A stretch of DNA of 64,000 nt from Salipaludibacillus sp. LMS25 (GCF_024362805.1 NZ_CP093299.1:1054001-1118000); one strand, 5' to 3'. Positions 36,343-51,439 are shown, counted from the first letter of the stretch. Numbers and translations are program-made. The notes: generated by a model not told the origin, from the sequence alone.

Positions 36343-36551
36343 ACTTTACACCTCCAAATGGACATCTAAACCTTCTAAAAATATAACATGAAACAAGTTC
36401 CTCTGCAAGACTAAGTCACGTGAGGTTTGCGTCAATGGATGAATAAGGTGAATATGTTGTGCAAGTTTTAGCACGCCTATTTTAGGTAAGTTGGATACCC
36501 TATATATTTTAGAGTTGAAATAATGGATGTGCCCTGACGCATCGTTCTTTA

Positions 36552-36710
36552 TTTTATCACAGATAACCGTCGTAAAACTCCCGCCTCAAAATAGAAGAGG
36601 AAAACTAAATCTATTTAGGCGGGAGATAACGGACGCTAATGTCCTGATTCACTCAACTAACAATTCAGTGGGAGAAGAGCAAAACTCCCACTGATTGAAG
36701 GTTCGTTTTA
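36552..36710. repeat. Palindromic repeat family B, copy 2
   Basis: Nearly identical to the copy at 35,702 and in the same orientation, so the pair brackets secG. The remainder of 36,343-36,820 has no gene. Confidence 0.85.
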
Positions 36711-36819
36711 TTAGATTTAATTCAAAATAGTGACAAATGGCCACTGAAGAACCAAATGTCTGGACGTTGTTTAGATCTTCTCATGCTTCAGGTTCCGTTT
36801 AGAGTCATATAACAGATTG

Positions 36820-36855
36820 AAACCCCTCGGGTTAAAGCATCGAGGGGTTCCATAC
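36820..36855 (-). terminator. Terminator of eno
   Basis: Minus-strand AACCCCTCG and CGAGGGGTT form a 9-bp stem followed by a moderately T-rich stretch after the eno stop. Confidence 0.7.
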
Positions 36856-36864
36856 GTGATTATC

Positions 36865-38151
<1,287 letters not shown>

Positions 38152-38293
38152 CTAAAACACTCCTTTAGTTTAGGCTTCGGATAAAGAGGACAACGGTAAT
38201 GCATATAATACCTTGCTTTTCCCTTACGATTACCATTGTACAGAAACTTATCCAAAGTTCATAATTTAATTATTGTAAAGCACAGTTCTATTA

Positions 38294-40601
<2,308 letters not shown>

Positions 40602-41786
40602 TTATTTATCGTTTAATGCTACAACACCCGGGAGCTCTTTACCTTCGATGAACTCTAGGGAAGCACCGCCACCTGTTGAGATGTGGTCCATTTTATCAGC
40701 GTAGTCAAATTTTTCAACAGCTGCTGCAGAGTCACCACCACCGATTACGGTATACGTACTATCTGCATCTGCTAAAGCTTCTGCCACACCTTTCGTACCT
40801 TGAGCGAATTTCTCCATTTCAAAGACACCCATAGGTCCGTTCCAGATGACAAGTTTGGAATTTTTCACGACGTCACGGTATGTCTCAAGTGTTTTAGGAC
40901 CAATATCTAATGCTTGCCAATCAGATGGAATCGCATCGATTTCAACGATTTGTGTGTTGGCATCCTCACCAAACTTGTCAGCGACAACACCGTCGACAGG
41001 CATATAGAATTTAACGCCTTTCTTTTCCGCTTTGTCGAGGAACTGTTTCGCTAAATCAATTTTATCTTCTTCTAACAATGATTGACCAATTTCATAGCCT
41101 TGGGCTTTGATGAATGTGTAGGCAAGTCCACCACCGATGATGAGATTATCAACCTTGTCTAATAGGTTATCAATAACACCGATTTTATCTTTGACTTTCG
41201 CCCCACCAATAATCGCTGTAAATGGTCGCTCTGGGTTTGCCATTGCTTTCCCTAGTACCTCTAGTTCTTTTTCCATTAAAAGGCCTGCTACAGCTGGAAG
41301 ATGCTTTGCAATTCCTTCTGTCGAAGCGTGGGCACGGTGGGCAGCACCGAACGCATCATTTACATAAACATCTGCAAGTTCTGCCATTTGTTTCGCAAGG
41401 TCAGCATCATTTTTCTCCTCGCCTGCTTCAAAACGGACATTTTCAATTAACACAACTTCGCCCTCATTTAATTGTGAAACTGCTTTTTGTGGTTCTGCTC
41501 CCACAACCGTATCTGTTTTAATAACAGATTGGCCGAGTAAATCACTTAGGCGTTTTGCTACAGGGTCTAGTCTTAGCTCATCAACTGCTTCGCCTTTAGG
41601 ACGGCCTAAGTGGCTTGCAAGAATCACTTTTGCTCCTTTTTCAATAAGGAGCTTGATTGTTGGAAGTGCAGCACGAATACGCGTATCGTCCGTCACTTCT
41701 CCGTTACTCATTGGCACGTTAAAGTCCACACGGCAAAATACGCGCTTTCCTTTTACATCTATATCTCTAATTGATTTTTTATTCAT
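40602..41786 (-). CDS. pgk: Phosphoglycerate kinase
   Basis: 394 residues. The N-terminal domain has [13 protein letters not shown] and ASHLGRPKG, and the C-terminal domain carries the nucleotide-binding [12 protein letters not shown] region and [10 protein letters not shown]. It converts 1,3-bisphosphoglycerate to 3-phosphoglycerate. AAAGGAGG precedes the ATG. Confidence 0.97.
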   Translation of the reverse strand: MNKKSIRDIDVKGKRVFCRVDFNVPMSNGEVTDDTRIRAALPTIKLLIEKGAKVILASHLGRPKGEAVDELRLDPVAKRLSDLLGQSVIKTDTVVGAEPQKAVSQLNEGEVVLIENVRFEAGEEKNDADLAKQMAELADVYVNDAFGAAHRAHASTEGIAKHLPAVAGLLMEKELEVLGKAMANPERPFTAIIGGAKVKDKIGVIDNLLDKVDNLIIGGGLAYTFIKAQGYEIGQSLLEEDKIDLAKQFLDKAEKKGVKFYMPVDGVVADKFGEDANTQIVEIDAIPSDWQALDIGPKTLETYRDVVKNSKLVIWNGPMGVFEMEKFAQGTKGVAEALADADSTYTVIGGGDSAAAVEKFDYADKMDHISTGGGASLEFIEGKELPGVVALNDK

Positions 41787-41883
41787 CGGAAGTTGCCTCC
41801 TTTAGGGTGGGTCAAGTGTCTGTCAAACCTTATATTAGGTACTACATAGAGATTACGAGAGGAAAAGCCTCACGTTTGATTAG

Positions 41884-41923
41884 TTAAAGGAGACAGGACA
41901 CGTGCCCGTCTCCTTTAAAGTGG
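41884..41923 (-). terminator. Hairpin between gapA and pgk
   Basis: AAAGGAGACGGGCAC pairs with GTGTCCTGTCTCCTTT, a long stem without a T-run. It may be a partial terminator or a processing and stability element that raises gapA mRNA over the downstream genes. Confidence 0.55.
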
Positions 41924-41953
41924 CAAACGCCAGGATCGATAAATCGTCTTAAC

Positions 41954-43003
<1,050 letters not shown>

Positions 43004-43004
43004 T

Positions 43005-43026
43005 CAAAGGGAAAGATAAATCCCTT
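43005..43026 (-). promoter_or_regulatory. Short stem-loop in the cggR-gapA spacer
   Basis: CAAGGG and CCCTTTG pair around a 10-base A/T loop in the 115-base spacer. In B. subtilis the cggR-gapA message is cut in this spacer and the stem-loop protects gapA RNA. The same role here is inferred. Confidence 0.4.
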
Positions 43027-43075
43027 GAATAAAAACACCCATATTTCCTATTATCTTATATAGTGTGATCTAAAC

Positions 43076-44098
43076 TTATTTTTTTAACAGGGCTCTTGCA
43101 GCTCCCTCATCTGTAACGAGTGTTTGACTCGGTCGCTGTTTCATATAAGCGTCAATTGCCCGCGCTTTTGATGCGCCACCTGCTATAGAAATAATCGTTG
43201 GAATATTTTCTAAATCTTCAAGCTGCAAACCAATAGTTCGGACCTTATGTATAATGTCTCCTGTGTGATTAAAATAATAACCGAATGCTTCTGCAACTGC
43301 GTTTTTTTCGTGTAGTTTCTTTAACACATCAGACGATGAATTCCGTCTTACTGCCATCGTTTCTGCTTCACCAATGCCGTGAATAACTATTGTGGCTGAA
43401 TGGATGAGCTCAAGTATTTCTTGGACAGTTGGCTCACTGACAAGAGACTCATAGGCATCCTTACTCAGCTGGTCAGGGACATGAAGTAGCCTGTAGGTCC
43501 CCATCGCTTTCCTTGCCATTGTAGCGCATATCGTGTTAGCTTGGTTTTCAACTTGTTCACCAAGCCCACCCCTTGCCGGGACAAAAAGTGTCTCTTTTAA
43601 ATCTGAATCTGGCACAAGCATTTCTGCTACGGCCGCAACAGATGTCCCACCTGTGACAGCAATGATATTATTGTGCGGAGAAAGGCTCTGCTTTATAAGG
43701 TTAACACAAGCGCGCCCCATTTCTTTCTGTACCCATGGATAGTCATCGCTATCCCCGGGAACAATATGTACCTCTTTAACATTTAATTTGCTTTTTAACT
43801 CTTCTTCCATCGTCCTTGTATGAAAGACATCTTTCATGACCACTTCCAGCTGACCAAGTAAATTATTCCCTTCATGGGATAATGTCATTCCAGTTGAAGC
43901 AAATTCAACGAGTCCTTGATCTTTAAGGAAGGTTACTTCGCTCCGCAAAACTCTTTCTGACATTTCTAAATTATTGGCTAGCGTGCGCCGCCCAATTGGC
44001 TGCATTAAGCGGATAAACCGTAGTATACGGTATCGTTGCCCGAGAACATCTACTAAGTCAGGCAATAATTTTTTTTGCAAGTCCAACAGCATGTTCAT
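43076..44098 (-). CDS. cggR: Central glycolytic genes regulator
   Basis: 340 residues of the SorC/DeoR type. An N-terminal winged helix (LANNLEMSERVLRSEVTFLK) and a sugar-binding domain (from ELKSKL, with GGTSVAAVAEML and GGASKARAI) that senses fructose 1,6-bisphosphate. It represses its own operon with gapA, pgk, tpiA, gpmI and eno. The start at the ATG behind AAGGAG is preferred over the one six codons upstream. The matching operator lies just upstream. Confidence 0.95.
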   Translation of the reverse strand: MNMLLDLQKKLLPDLVDVLGQRYRILRFIRLMQPIGRRTLANNLEMSERVLRSEVTFLKDQGLVEFASTGMTLSHEGNNLLGQLEVVMKDVFHTRTMEEELKSKLNVKEVHIVPGDSDDYPWVQKEMGRACVNLIKQSLSPHNNIIAVTGGTSVAAVAEMLVPDSDLKETLFVPARGGLGEQVENQANTICATMARKAMGTYRLLHVPDQLSKDAYESLVSEPTVQEILELIHSATIVIHGIGEAETMAVRRNSSSDVLKKLHEKNAVAEAFGYYFNHTGDIIHKVRTIGLQLEDLENIPTIISIAGGASKARAIDAYMKQRPSQTLVTDEGAARALLKK

Positions 44099-44131
44099 CG
44101 GTATTCTCCTTTTCATCGCTCAAAATACCGG

Positions 44132-44167
44132 GACTTATAAGGTCCCTTATAGACATATTATGTCCCA
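44132..44167 (-). promoter_or_regulatory. CggR operator
   Basis: The minus strand reads TGGGAC-ATAATA-TGTC-TATA-AGGGAC-CTTATA-AGTC, which matches the B. subtilis CggR consensus CGGGAC-N6-TGTC-N4-CGGGAC-N6-TGTC in spacing and nearly in bases. It ends about 34 bases before the cggR start. Confidence 0.85.
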
Positions 44168-44570
44168 CCTAGGCGAAAAAAAGACCCTTCTTTTAAAAAC
44201 AACCACGATGGTATGATGAGATAAGCGTCATATTTCCTAACAATCACGTTACATCATAACTTTTTCCACGTGCATGTATATTGTAGCAAGTAAAAGGGAT
44301 GTTAGCAACAAATTTGTTTGTGAACATTTTGTAACTAACTTGAATCACTTTCATCATACAACATAACCGGTAAAAACGACTCATACATGGATTTTCCGCA
44401 ACAGACGGACGTTTCCCCGAGGTTCATCTTCAGCTAAATGATGCGATAAAACCTTTCACATCATTGGATTTTCTCACGTCGCTGGTCCTCCGGGAGTCAC
44501 CGCCTTTCACTTCAGCCTTTTTTAAAATTTATCATTGGTCACTTGTTCTGTTGAAAATCCAAGGCGACGT

Positions 44571-44822
44571 TCATTCCCTTGAAAACAGGTGGGTCATCTT
44601 TTCTTCTAAGTGATTAAACGAGACAATTCCTTCATCTAAAACGATACCATCCTCAGTCTCTATAACAGGAATACGGATGTGATATTTCTCAAGCCATTCT
44701 TCCTGTGTGTATATGTCCCTTTTTTCAATTGAAAAGTGATATGTTTTTTGTAATATCCTTAGTGTTTCAAACCCTTTATCACATAATGAGCAGTCATTCT
44801 TTGTATAAAAGTAAATAATCAG
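44571..44822 (-). CDS. Glutaredoxin-family small protein with a non-ATG start
   Basis: 83 codons after rpoN encode a thioredoxin-fold protein: LIIYFYTKNDCSLCDKGFET at the N-terminus with the CSLC redox motif, and cis-Pro in IRIPVIET. Genes of this type lie between rpoN and cggR in other Bacillaceae. No ATG, GTG or TTG is available: CTG (44,822) or ATT (44,819) follow AAGGAG by 9-12 bases, so translation probably starts at one of them. Its redox partner is unknown. Confidence 0.7.
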   Translation of the reverse strand: MIIYFYTKNDCSLCDKGFETLRILQKTYHFSIEKRDIYTQEEWLEKYHIRIPVIETEDGIVLDEGIVSFNHLEEKMTHLFSRE

Positions 44823-44836
44823 TTTAAATCGCTCCT

Positions 44837-46174
44837 TTATGAAAACCGTTTCCGTTGAGATGAAGGAGGGAGGTGTAATTCTTCTCGATATTTAGCTACT
44901 GTACGCCGTGATACATTCGTAAAATAATCTTTTTTTAAAATATCAGCTATTTTTTGATCGGATAGTGGTTTTTGTTTGTTCTCTTCATTAATTAAGCGCT
45001 TTAAATATACTTTCACCCGTTCTGAAGAGACCTCTGAAAATGAATTCTTTCCTACAGCGGCATTAAAGAAATATTTCAATTCATAGAGTCCCCAAGGTGT
45101 CTGGGCATATTTTTTCACAGTGGCTCTCGACACCGTAGATTCATGAATACCAGCTTCAAATGAAATGTCTTTTAATGTCAATGGTTTTAAATAAGCAGGG
45201 CCATATTTAAAAAAGCTAGACTGTTTTTGGACGATGTATGTCATCACTTTCAAAATAGTCTGCTGGCGTTGCGCAATACTTCGATTGATCCACTGGACTT
45301 GATCAAATTTTTGTTTCATATACGTTTGAATCTGGTGTTCTTGGTCTGTCAACAGACGTTTATAGTCATGATTGATTCGTATTTTAGGCACATACTCTTC
45401 ATTTAATCTCACAGTAAATTGGTCATTTATTAGAGATACTGTGACATCTGGTATAACATATTGGGCTGGTTCCTTGTGGAAAAGCGCCCCTGGCTTCGGA
45501 TTTAAAGTTTGAATAAAATCAGCTACGTACTGCACTTCTTCCAATGAGACATTTTCTTTTTTAGCAATGTCTTTATATTTATTTTTGGCCAAAAGGTCCA
45601 AGTGATTCCTTATAACCGACTCAGTAAGCAGGTCTTTCACTTCCATATGACTAAGTTGGATTAATAGACATTCTTTCAAGTGTCTTGCACCTATTCCATA
45701 AGGTTCAAGTGATTGAATAATCGCAATCCCTTGTCGAACATCAGTGACATTTTCCCTCATTTCTTCTGCCAATTCCAGTGCTGTTCGAGTTAAATAGCCG
45801 TTTTCATCCAAGCTTAAAGATAGATATGTGGCAATACGCTTCATACGACTCGTTAAGGTCATTAAGCCAATTTGATTCACCACATAGTCTTGCAAACCCT
45901 CTTTCTCATCACTGACATGATCGATCAAGGAATAGTCTTTTTCTCCGTCTTGAAAAGAGGGATAATCATACATTGAGGACCTATCTTGTGTACCCATTTC
46001 AGCCACAACTTGTTCATCTGTATAGTCAATTAAAGGATTTTCAAGCTGTTGTTCATGTAAGTAAGCGTTTAGCTCCGAAACGGAATATTGGAGAATGGTT
46101 ATAGCTTGCCGAAGTTCATTCGTCATAATTAGTTTCATTGCCTGCTGTTGATATAATCCAAAATCCATACTCAT
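44837..46174 (-). CDS. rpoN: RNA polymerase sigma-54 factor
   Basis: 445 residues. N-terminal glutamine-rich activator-interacting region (DFGLYQQQAMKLIMT), core-binding domain, helix-turn-helix (LKDISFEAGIHESTVSRATV) and the C-terminal RpoN box (RRTVAKYREELHLP), which reads the -24 element. It directs -24/-12 promoters with enhancer-binding partners; no partner gene lies in this window. AAGGGGGCTG precedes the ATG. The usual Bacillus symbol is sigL. Confidence 0.95.
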   Translation of the reverse strand: MSMDFGLYQQQAMKLIMTNELRQAITILQYSVSELNAYLHEQQLENPLIDYTDEQVVAEMGTQDRSSMYDYPSFQDGEKDYSLIDHVSDEKEGLQDYVVNQIGLMTLTSRMKRIATYLSLSLDENGYLTRTALELAEEMRENVTDVRQGIAIIQSLEPYGIGARHLKECLLIQLSHMEVKDLLTESVIRNHLDLLAKNKYKDIAKKENVSLEEVQYVADFIQTLNPKPGALFHKEPAQYVIPDVTVSLINDQFTVRLNEEYVPKIRINHDYKRLLTDQEHQIQTYMKQKFDQVQWINRSIAQRQQTILKVMTYIVQKQSSFFKYGPAYLKPLTLKDISFEAGIHESTVSRATVKKYAQTPWGLYELKYFFNAAVGKNSFSEVSSERVKVYLKRLINEENKQKPLSDQKIADILKKDYFTNVSRRTVAKYREELHLPPSSQRKRFS

Positions 46175-46192
46175 CCGGTTCAGCCCCCTTCA

Positions 46193-46722
46193 CCTTATTA
46201 TACATGATCTAATCTTTTGTTTGTGGCTAAGCGACAACGTTTTAATGGGATTATACTATTTCTATGTTAACTAATTTAACAATGTACATCTGAGCATGAT
46301 GTAACCCTTAAATGTTTTAATGGTTATGGAAGACCCCCACTTGAACGGGTAGCGCAGCTGGGAACTTTTAAGCAGTTGGACGTGAGACGCCATCTGATTT
46401 CTGGATGTTTCAGAATGCTGAAACGCGTTCGCTATCCCATCCACCGGTAACGAATACGCGTCTTGCCTTACTTACAGCTATCTGGACACACTTAATGACC
46501 TATAAGGTTTCTAACGGTATGGTGTAATTGATTATTTTCCCTAGAACATTAACTATCTGGTCTCATGGTAAGTCCGTTATCATATGATTAAATGGCTGGT
46601 AGCTGCGTGTAAAACGAAGAGTTAAGTAATGTCTAAAAAGGTAAGGGGTTGTTTGAAATTAACGAAGAACGGTTATGATGAAAAAGTAACGTATTAAACA
46701 GCAGCATTTGTAATGTAAATTA
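46193..46722. other. Intergenic region without a recognisable gene
   Basis: Upstream of clpP, 530 bases between divergent rpoN and clpP show no ORF with a ribosome binding site and no tRNA-like cloverleaf. The rpoN promoter must lie in the left part. Confidence 0.4.
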
Positions 46723-46753
46723 TTTGACCTTCATTGACCATTAAGGTTATGAT
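46723..46753 (+). promoter_or_regulatory. clpP promoter with a CtsR box
   Basis: TTTGACC-TTC-ATTGACC (46,723-46,739) is the reverse complement of the CtsR consensus GGTCAAA-NAN-GGTCAAA with one mismatch. The first TTGACC doubles as -35 (46,724-46,729), with an 18-base spacer to TATGAT (46,748-46,753). CtsR therefore would block the promoter until heat or protein stress. Confidence 0.82.
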
Positions 46754-46837
46754 GGTAGCATAATTAGAAATCGCATTTGACTCATTCGCTTTAGCGAGCA
46801 CACATCAAGCTTTGTTGACGCGATTCTAACGACATAA

Positions 46838-46892
46838 GTGAAAAATGGATATAGACTCCAAAATTTTATGTGGAGCTTAATCCTTTTTCACT
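46838..46892 (+). other. Large hairpin in the clpP leader
   Basis: AGTGAAAAA-GGAT pairs with ATCC-TTTTTCACT, and inside it GACTCCA pairs with TGGAG, about 85 bases before the clpP start. The A/T-run arms could act as a terminator in either direction or as an mRNA-stability element. The function is inferred. Confidence 0.45.
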
Positions 46893-46977
46893 CAGCATTG
46901 TTTAACCTTACTTAATAGACATCCTAGTATGTCCAGCGATCACGGTTAATTTATGAACAAAAAAGGAGGAACTAATT

Positions 46978-47574
46978 ATGAATTTAGTCCCAACGGTTAT
47001 TGAACAAACAAATCGCGGAGAACGAGCATATGATATTTATTCCCGTCTCTTGAAAGACCGCATTATTATGTTAGGAACACCGATCGATGACACTGTGTCG
47101 AACTCTATCGTGGCTCAATTATTGTTTTTAGCCGCAGATGATCCAGAGAAAGACATTTCGCTCTATATTAACAGTCCAGGTGGTTCAATTACAGCAGGTA
47201 TGGCGATCTATGACACGATGCAATTTATCGGTCCTAAAGTTCAAACGATTTGTATCGGGATGGCTGCATCTATGGGGGCCTTTTTACTTGCTGCTGGTGA
47301 GCCTGGTAAGCGATTTGCTTTGCCTAACAGTGAAGTGATGATTCACCAACCATTAGGAGGGGCTCAAGGGCAAGCCTCAGATATTGAGATTCACGCTAAG
47401 CGTATTATCGAAATGAAAGAGAAGCTTAACCAAATCTTATCTGAGCGTACAGGACAACCGATCGAAACGATCCGCAAAGATACAGATCGCGATAACTTTA
47501 TGGACGCCTTTGCTGCTAAAAAATATGGTTTGATCGATGATGTTATGGAAAAGAAAGCGGATATCACGAAATAA
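46978..47574 (+). CDS. clpP: ATP-dependent Clp protease proteolytic subunit
   Basis: 198 residues. The catalytic triad is Ser in GMAASMGAF (98), His in MIHQPLGG (123) and Asp in KDTDRDNFM (172). It forms the heptameric protease that works with ClpC and ClpX. The ATG follows AAAAGGAGG. It is the only plus-strand gene of this core block and is controlled by the CtsR box upstream. Confidence 0.97.
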   Translation: MNLVPTVIEQTNRGERAYDIYSRLLKDRIIMLGTPIDDTVSNSIVAQLLFLAADDPEKDISLYINSPGGSITAGMAIYDTMQFIGPKVQTICIGMAASMGAFLLAAGEPGKRFALPNSEVMIHQPLGGAQGQASDIEIHAKRIIEMKEKLNQILSERTGQPIETIRKDTDRDNFMDAFAAKKYGLIDDVMEKKADITK

Positions 47575-47585
47575 TTTATGTGATC

Positions 47586-47614
47586 AAAAAGGAGCGGCGT
47601 AGCCCGCTCTTTTG
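47586..47614 (+). terminator. Terminator of clpP
   Basis: AAGGAGCGG and CCCGCTCTTTT form a short GC-rich stem beginning about 12 bases after the stop. Confidence 0.75.
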
Positions 47615-47707
47615 CTTTATGAAAGAAATAAAAATCATGTCTATTAGCGCTTTTAAAAAACGTCATTAATCTTCTGCTAAATACAGTTGCGTTTTTAGAA
47701 AATAGTA

Positions 47708-47965
47708 CTAATCCACTTGTTCCATAAACGATATTAACGTGTTAAGTGCAACTTGTTCATCGGGTCCTTCTGCTCTTAGAAGGACTTTTTTATTAGCTGC
47801 CGCCCCTAGACTCATAATCCCCATTATGCTTTTAGCGTTAACATTTTTTCCATCCTTCTCAATAAAAATGTCAGATGCAAACTTATTTGCTTCCTGTACA
47901 AATAGTGCGGCTGGTCTAGCCTGCAAACCAGCTTTTCGTTTAATTGTGACTGTTTGTTCAACCAT
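47708..47965 (-). CDS. crh: Catabolite repression HPr-like protein Crh
   Basis: 85 residues of HPr fold. The catalytic His15 of HPr is replaced by Gln in GLQARPAA, whereas the regulatory Ser46 in NAKSIMGIMSLG is kept. Crh is phosphorylated by HPr kinase on Ser46 and acts as CcpA co-repressor. It ends the whiA-yvcK-rapZ series as in B. subtilis. Confidence 0.95.
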   Translation of the reverse strand: MVEQTVTIKRKAGLQARPAALFVQEANKFASDIFIEKDGKNVNAKSIMGIMSLGAAANKKVLLRAEGPDEQVALNTLISFMEQVD

Positions 47966-48034
47966 CGCTTGTTCCTCCTCTTTATATTTTTCTATTCAAG
48001 CGCTTTCATAGATGTGGGTGAAGAACAGGGGATG

Positions 48035-48997
48035 CTACACTTTTTCCCCTGCCCGAAGTTTGTTAGCGAACTCTTCTATTTTCCGGAGACGATGATTGAC
48101 ACCCGACTTACTGACTTTACCTCCAGAAACCATTTCTCCAAGTTCTTTTAATGTCACTTCCTGATGTTCTACTCTCAGCCTTGCTATTTCCTGTAGCTTG
48201 TCTGGAAGTGCTTCAAGCCCTACTTCTTCCTTAATATAGCGGATATTCTCAACTTGTCTTAAAGCTGCACCAACTGTTTTATTTAAATTAGCCGTCTCAC
48301 AGTTCACCAGCCTGTTGACTGAGTTCCGCATATCTTTCATGATCCTCACATCTTCAAAGCGCAGTAAAGCTTGATGAGCCCCAATAACATTGAGAAATTC
48401 GCTAATTTTCTCGCCTTCTTTTAAGTACAAAATAAAACCCTTTTTTCTTTCAATCATTTTCGCATTAATATGGAACTGATCCATAAGTTCACACAAGGAA
48501 CGATTATGTTCCTCATAAAGCGAAAAAATTTCTAAATGATAGGAGGATGTTTCCGGATGATTCACAGATCCTCCTGCTAAAAAAGCGCCACGCAAGTAAG
48601 ATCGCTTACAACACTCTTTTTTCACTAGTTCATCTGATATTTCCCGTGTAAAAGTAAACGTATTATCTACAATGTGTAGAGATTCAAGAATTTCTCTCGC
48701 ATCCTTCGATATTCTCACGATATAGACATTGTTTTTTTTCAAACGCATTTTTTTCCTAACTAGCAGTTCAACATGAACGGGGTATTGTGCTTTTAGTAAG
48801 GTGTAAATACGTCTAGCAATCGCCGCATTCTCTGTTTGGATATCCAATGTAATGTGCATGTTACGAATAGAGATTGCTCCGTTCATTCGGATTAATGCTG
48901 CTAACTCCGCTTTTGAACAGCAGTCCTCCACATCCATTTGTGTTAGTTCTTTTTTTGTCATGGAAGCAAACGACACGAGTCTCACCTCCAGTTTCAA
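48035..48997 (-). CDS. whiA: DNA-binding protein WhiA
   Basis: 320 residues. The N-terminal two thirds form a LAGLIDADG-like homing-endonuclease fold ([20 protein letters not shown]), without a proven nuclease activity in this family. The C-terminus is a helix-turn-helix ([20 protein letters not shown]). In Bacillus it influences cell division and chromosome segregation. The start is supported by the upstream purine-rich GTGAG stretch. Confidence 0.95.
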   Translation of the reverse strand: MKLEVRLVSFASMTKKELTQMDVEDCCSKAELAALIRMNGAISIRNMHITLDIQTENAAIARRIYTLLKAQYPVHVELLVRKKMRLKKNNVYIVRISKDAREILESLHIVDNTFTFTREISDELVKKECCKRSYLRGAFLAGGSVNHPETSSYHLEIFSLYEEHNRSLCELMDQFHINAKMIERKKGFILYLKEGEKISEFLNVIGAHQALLRFEDVRIMKDMRNSVNRLVNCETANLNKTVGAALRQVENIRYIKEEVGLEALPDKLQEIARLRVEHQEVTLKELGEMVSGGKVSKSGVNHRLRKIEEFANKLRAGEKV

Positions 48998-49040
48998 TAC
49001 TGTGACATTTTTTCGTGTCTCATGAATAGTATGTGATGCC

Positions 49041-49985
49041 TTACAGCAAGGATACTAACCTTTGTGAGACTTTTAATGCATCGTGCCTCAATAAGTCATT
49101 ATCAAAATATAAAAGGTCATCACCTATCATAAGCACCTCTAACTCCTTTAATGCTTGTTCATCTAACGGAACTTCTACTGCTCCTTCTTCTTTATAACGC
49201 TCCGCATAAGAATACGGTATGGGTTGTTTATTAAATAATACCGCATCAACAATTTGTTCTCCAACATGCTCATCTATTGCCTGAACATGATCTGACACCG
49301 TATAACCATCTGTTTCTCCCGGCTGAGTCATGACATTACATATATACACTTTCGTGGCACTTGTGCGGAGTAGAGCTTCTTTCATTCCAGGAACGAGAAG
49401 ATTTGGGATCACACTCGTATATAAGCTCCCTGGTCCAAGAACAATCAAATCAGATTCCTCGATCGCTTGAAGGGCCTCTGGCATTGGCTGAGGATTTTTC
49501 GGTTCTAAAAACACACGTTTAATTTTTTTCCCAACCGTTGGAATATTAGATTCCCCTTCAGTTAAACTACCATCCGTATACTCCGCAAATAAAGTGAGGT
49601 GTTCGTTCGACGCTGGTAATACATTTCCTTTAACATTTAATACTCGACTGATTTCCTGGACCCCTTGGGCAAAATCACCCGTTATCGAAGTCATGCCTGC
49701 AAGCAGTAAGTTGCCCAGTGAATGACCAGATAAACCATTTCCGTCTTGAAACCGATGCTGAAAAAGTTCCTCTACGAGGGGTTCTACTTCTGATAAAGAG
49801 ACTAAGACATTGCGAATATCTCCAGGAGGTGGAATATTTAATTCCTTACGTAGTCTACCTGAACTTCCACCATCATCCGCAACTGTGACGATTGCAGAGA
49901 TTTCAACAGGGAATGTTTTTAAACCACGAAGAAGAACCGATAATCCAGTTCCTCCTCCAAGAACTGTTATTTTTGCTTTTTTCAC
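49041..49985 (-). CDS. yvcK: YvcK-family gluconeogenesis factor/UDP-sugar-binding protein
   Basis: 314 residues with a CofD-like fold. [14 protein letters not shown] at the N-terminus binds the nucleotide sugar; [12 protein letters not shown] and GHSLGNLLL follow. YvcK is needed for growth on gluconeogenic carbon and cell-shape control and is a kinase substrate. Its start overlaps the rapZ stop by 4 bases. Confidence 0.95.
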   Translation of the reverse strand: MKKAKITVLGGGTGLSVLLRGLKTFPVEISAIVTVADDGGSSGRLRKELNIPPPGDIRNVLVSLSEVEPLVEELFQHRFQDGNGLSGHSLGNLLLAGMTSITGDFAQGVQEISRVLNVKGNVLPASNEHLTLFAEYTDGSLTEGESNIPTVGKKIKRVFLEPKNPQPMPEALQAIEESDLIVLGPGSLYTSVIPNLLVPGMKEALLRTSATKVYICNVMTQPGETDGYTVSDHVQAIDEHVGEQIVDAVLFNKQPIPYSYAERYKEEGAVEVPLDEQALKELEVLMIGDDLLYFDNDLLRHDALKVSQRLVSLL

Positions 49986-50878
49986 GTTTCTCGTTTGCCT
50001 TTTTCAGCATCTCGGTGTGTCACATAGGTATAAAAATCCAAATCAGAAAGTCGCTTTTTAAAATATTCAGCAAGGGTGACAGAGCGGTGTTTCCCCCCCG
50101 TACATCCTATCGCCAAAATGAGCTGACTTTTCCCCTCGCGTTTATAGTGAGGAAGCATGTATTGCAGTAAGTCATCTAATTTTTGAATAAATTGCTGTGT
50201 TTCGTTCCATTTCAATACATAATCTGATACTTCTTTATCAAGTCCTGTTTTTGGCCGCATATGGTCGATATAATGCGGGTTTGGGAGAAACCGTACGTCA
50301 ATAACTAAATCTGCATCTATTGGTATCCCATGTTTATACCCGAATGACAAAAGATGGACACTGAATGTTTCCTGAGTCTCCGAAGAAAAGCGTTGTATAA
50401 TCCGTTCACGTAATTCAAGAGGTTTAAGGTCACTCGTATCGATGATGATTTGCGCTTGACCTTTTAAATCATTTAAGATTCGTCTTTCAGCTGTTATACC
50501 TTCTAAAGGCCCGCCACCTTCAGCAAGAGGATGGGATCGTCTTGTTTCTTTATAACGTCTCACTAACGCTGCGTCTTTTGAATCTAAGAAAACAATTTGT
50601 GGTGTGACGGCTGAATCAGATGAAAGGGTATTAATTGATTCAAATAAATCATCAAAGAATTCTCGGCCTCTCAAGTCAATGACGAGAGCGACTTTTTGCA
50701 TTTTCCCTCCTGATCCTTCCACTAAATCAATAAATTTTGGAATTAAAGCTGGCGGAAGGTTGTCGACACAAAAATAACCCATATCTTCAAAGCTCTGCAC
50801 CGCAACCGTTTTTCCAGCTCCCGACATCCCAGTAATAATGACTAATTCAATTTCATTCACTGATCGTTTTTCTATCAT
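49982..50878 (-). CDS. rapZ: RapZ/YvcJ nucleotide-binding protein
   Basis: 298 residues. Walker A loop [14 protein letters not shown] at the N-terminus, Walker B in FFDDLFES region, and the C-terminal domain with [16 protein letters not shown] that in E. coli binds small RNA and glucosamine 6-phosphate. In Bacillus YvcJ hydrolyses GTP and affects competence. I start at MIEKRSVNE behind GGGGGGAACC, not at the in-frame ATG at 50,911. Confidence 0.93.
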   Translation of the reverse strand: MIEKRSVNEIELVIITGMSGAGKTVAVQSFEDMGYFCVDNLPPALIPKFIDLVEGSGGKMQKVALVIDLRGREFFDDLFESINTLSSDSAVTPQIVFLDSKDAALVRRYKETRRSHPLAEGGGPLEGITAERRILNDLKGQAQIIIDTSDLKPLELRERIIQRFSSETQETFSVHLLSFGYKHGIPIDADLVIDVRFLPNPHYIDHMRPKTGLDKEVSDYVLKWNETQQFIQKLDDLLQYMLPHYKREGKSQLILAIGCTGGKHRSVTLAEYFKKRLSDLDFYTYVTHRDAEKGKRET

Positions 50879-50900
50879 GTGGTTCCCCCCCTTGTCTCTC

Positions 50901-51386
50901 TTATGCCTCAAATGTTTTTACCGTTTCTCCTTCCGCTTCTAAGCGGTAAGATAGCAATTCCATGTCTGTACTGTACGTAAACGTCCCATACAATATCCCT
51001 GGTTTCGTTAGCACATGTTCAAAAATAAGGTAGTCTCCCATAGCCATTGGTAAGTCATTAATTTGTTCAATAGGCACCCAAGCCAACTCTCCTTCTGGTG
51101 ATACAGGAAGTAAATGACCGGAGAAATCACTGGATCTAAACGTAAACATCATCCATTCTTTTACCACTTCGCCCTTTTCTTCGATTACAAAGGTGAAAAT
51201 ACCTCTTAATTGAGGATCACGCAATAGAATACCTGTTTCTTCTTTGTATTCTCTTGTAGCACTTTCTAGGATGGATTCTCTTAATTCCATTTTTCCCCCT
51301 GGGGCCACCCACCAGCCTCTGCTCGGTTTTTTTAATAACAGGACTTCCCCATCTCTTATTAAAATATTATTTGTGACTCGCTGCAC
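50901..51386 (-). CDS. Nudix hydrolase (YvcI type)
   Basis: 161 residues. The Nudix box [20 protein letters not shown], continuing EETGI, matches GX5EX7REUXEEXGU exactly. It cleaves a nucleoside diphosphate derivative, of unknown identity, in the cytoplasm. It is the first gene of the yvcI-rapZ-yvcK-whiA-crh group, 23 bases before rapZ. Confidence 0.92.
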   Translation of the reverse strand: MQRVTNNILIRDGEVLLLKKPSRGWWVAPGGKMELRESILESATREYKEETGILLRDPQLRGIFTFVIEEKGEVVKEWMMFTFRSSDFSGHLLPVSPEGELAWVPIEQINDLPMAMGDYLIFEHVLTKPGILYGTFTYSTDMELLSYRLEAEGETVKTFEA

Positions 51387-51439
51387 CTTCCATCACCTCG
51401 CAAGGAAAGTTTCGTATTATCATTGCATTTATTTTTTGC

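Noticed and set aside
46320..46420. Possible tRNA upstream of clpP
   Set aside because: No acceptor stem, T-loop or CCA pattern can be folded from this stretch.
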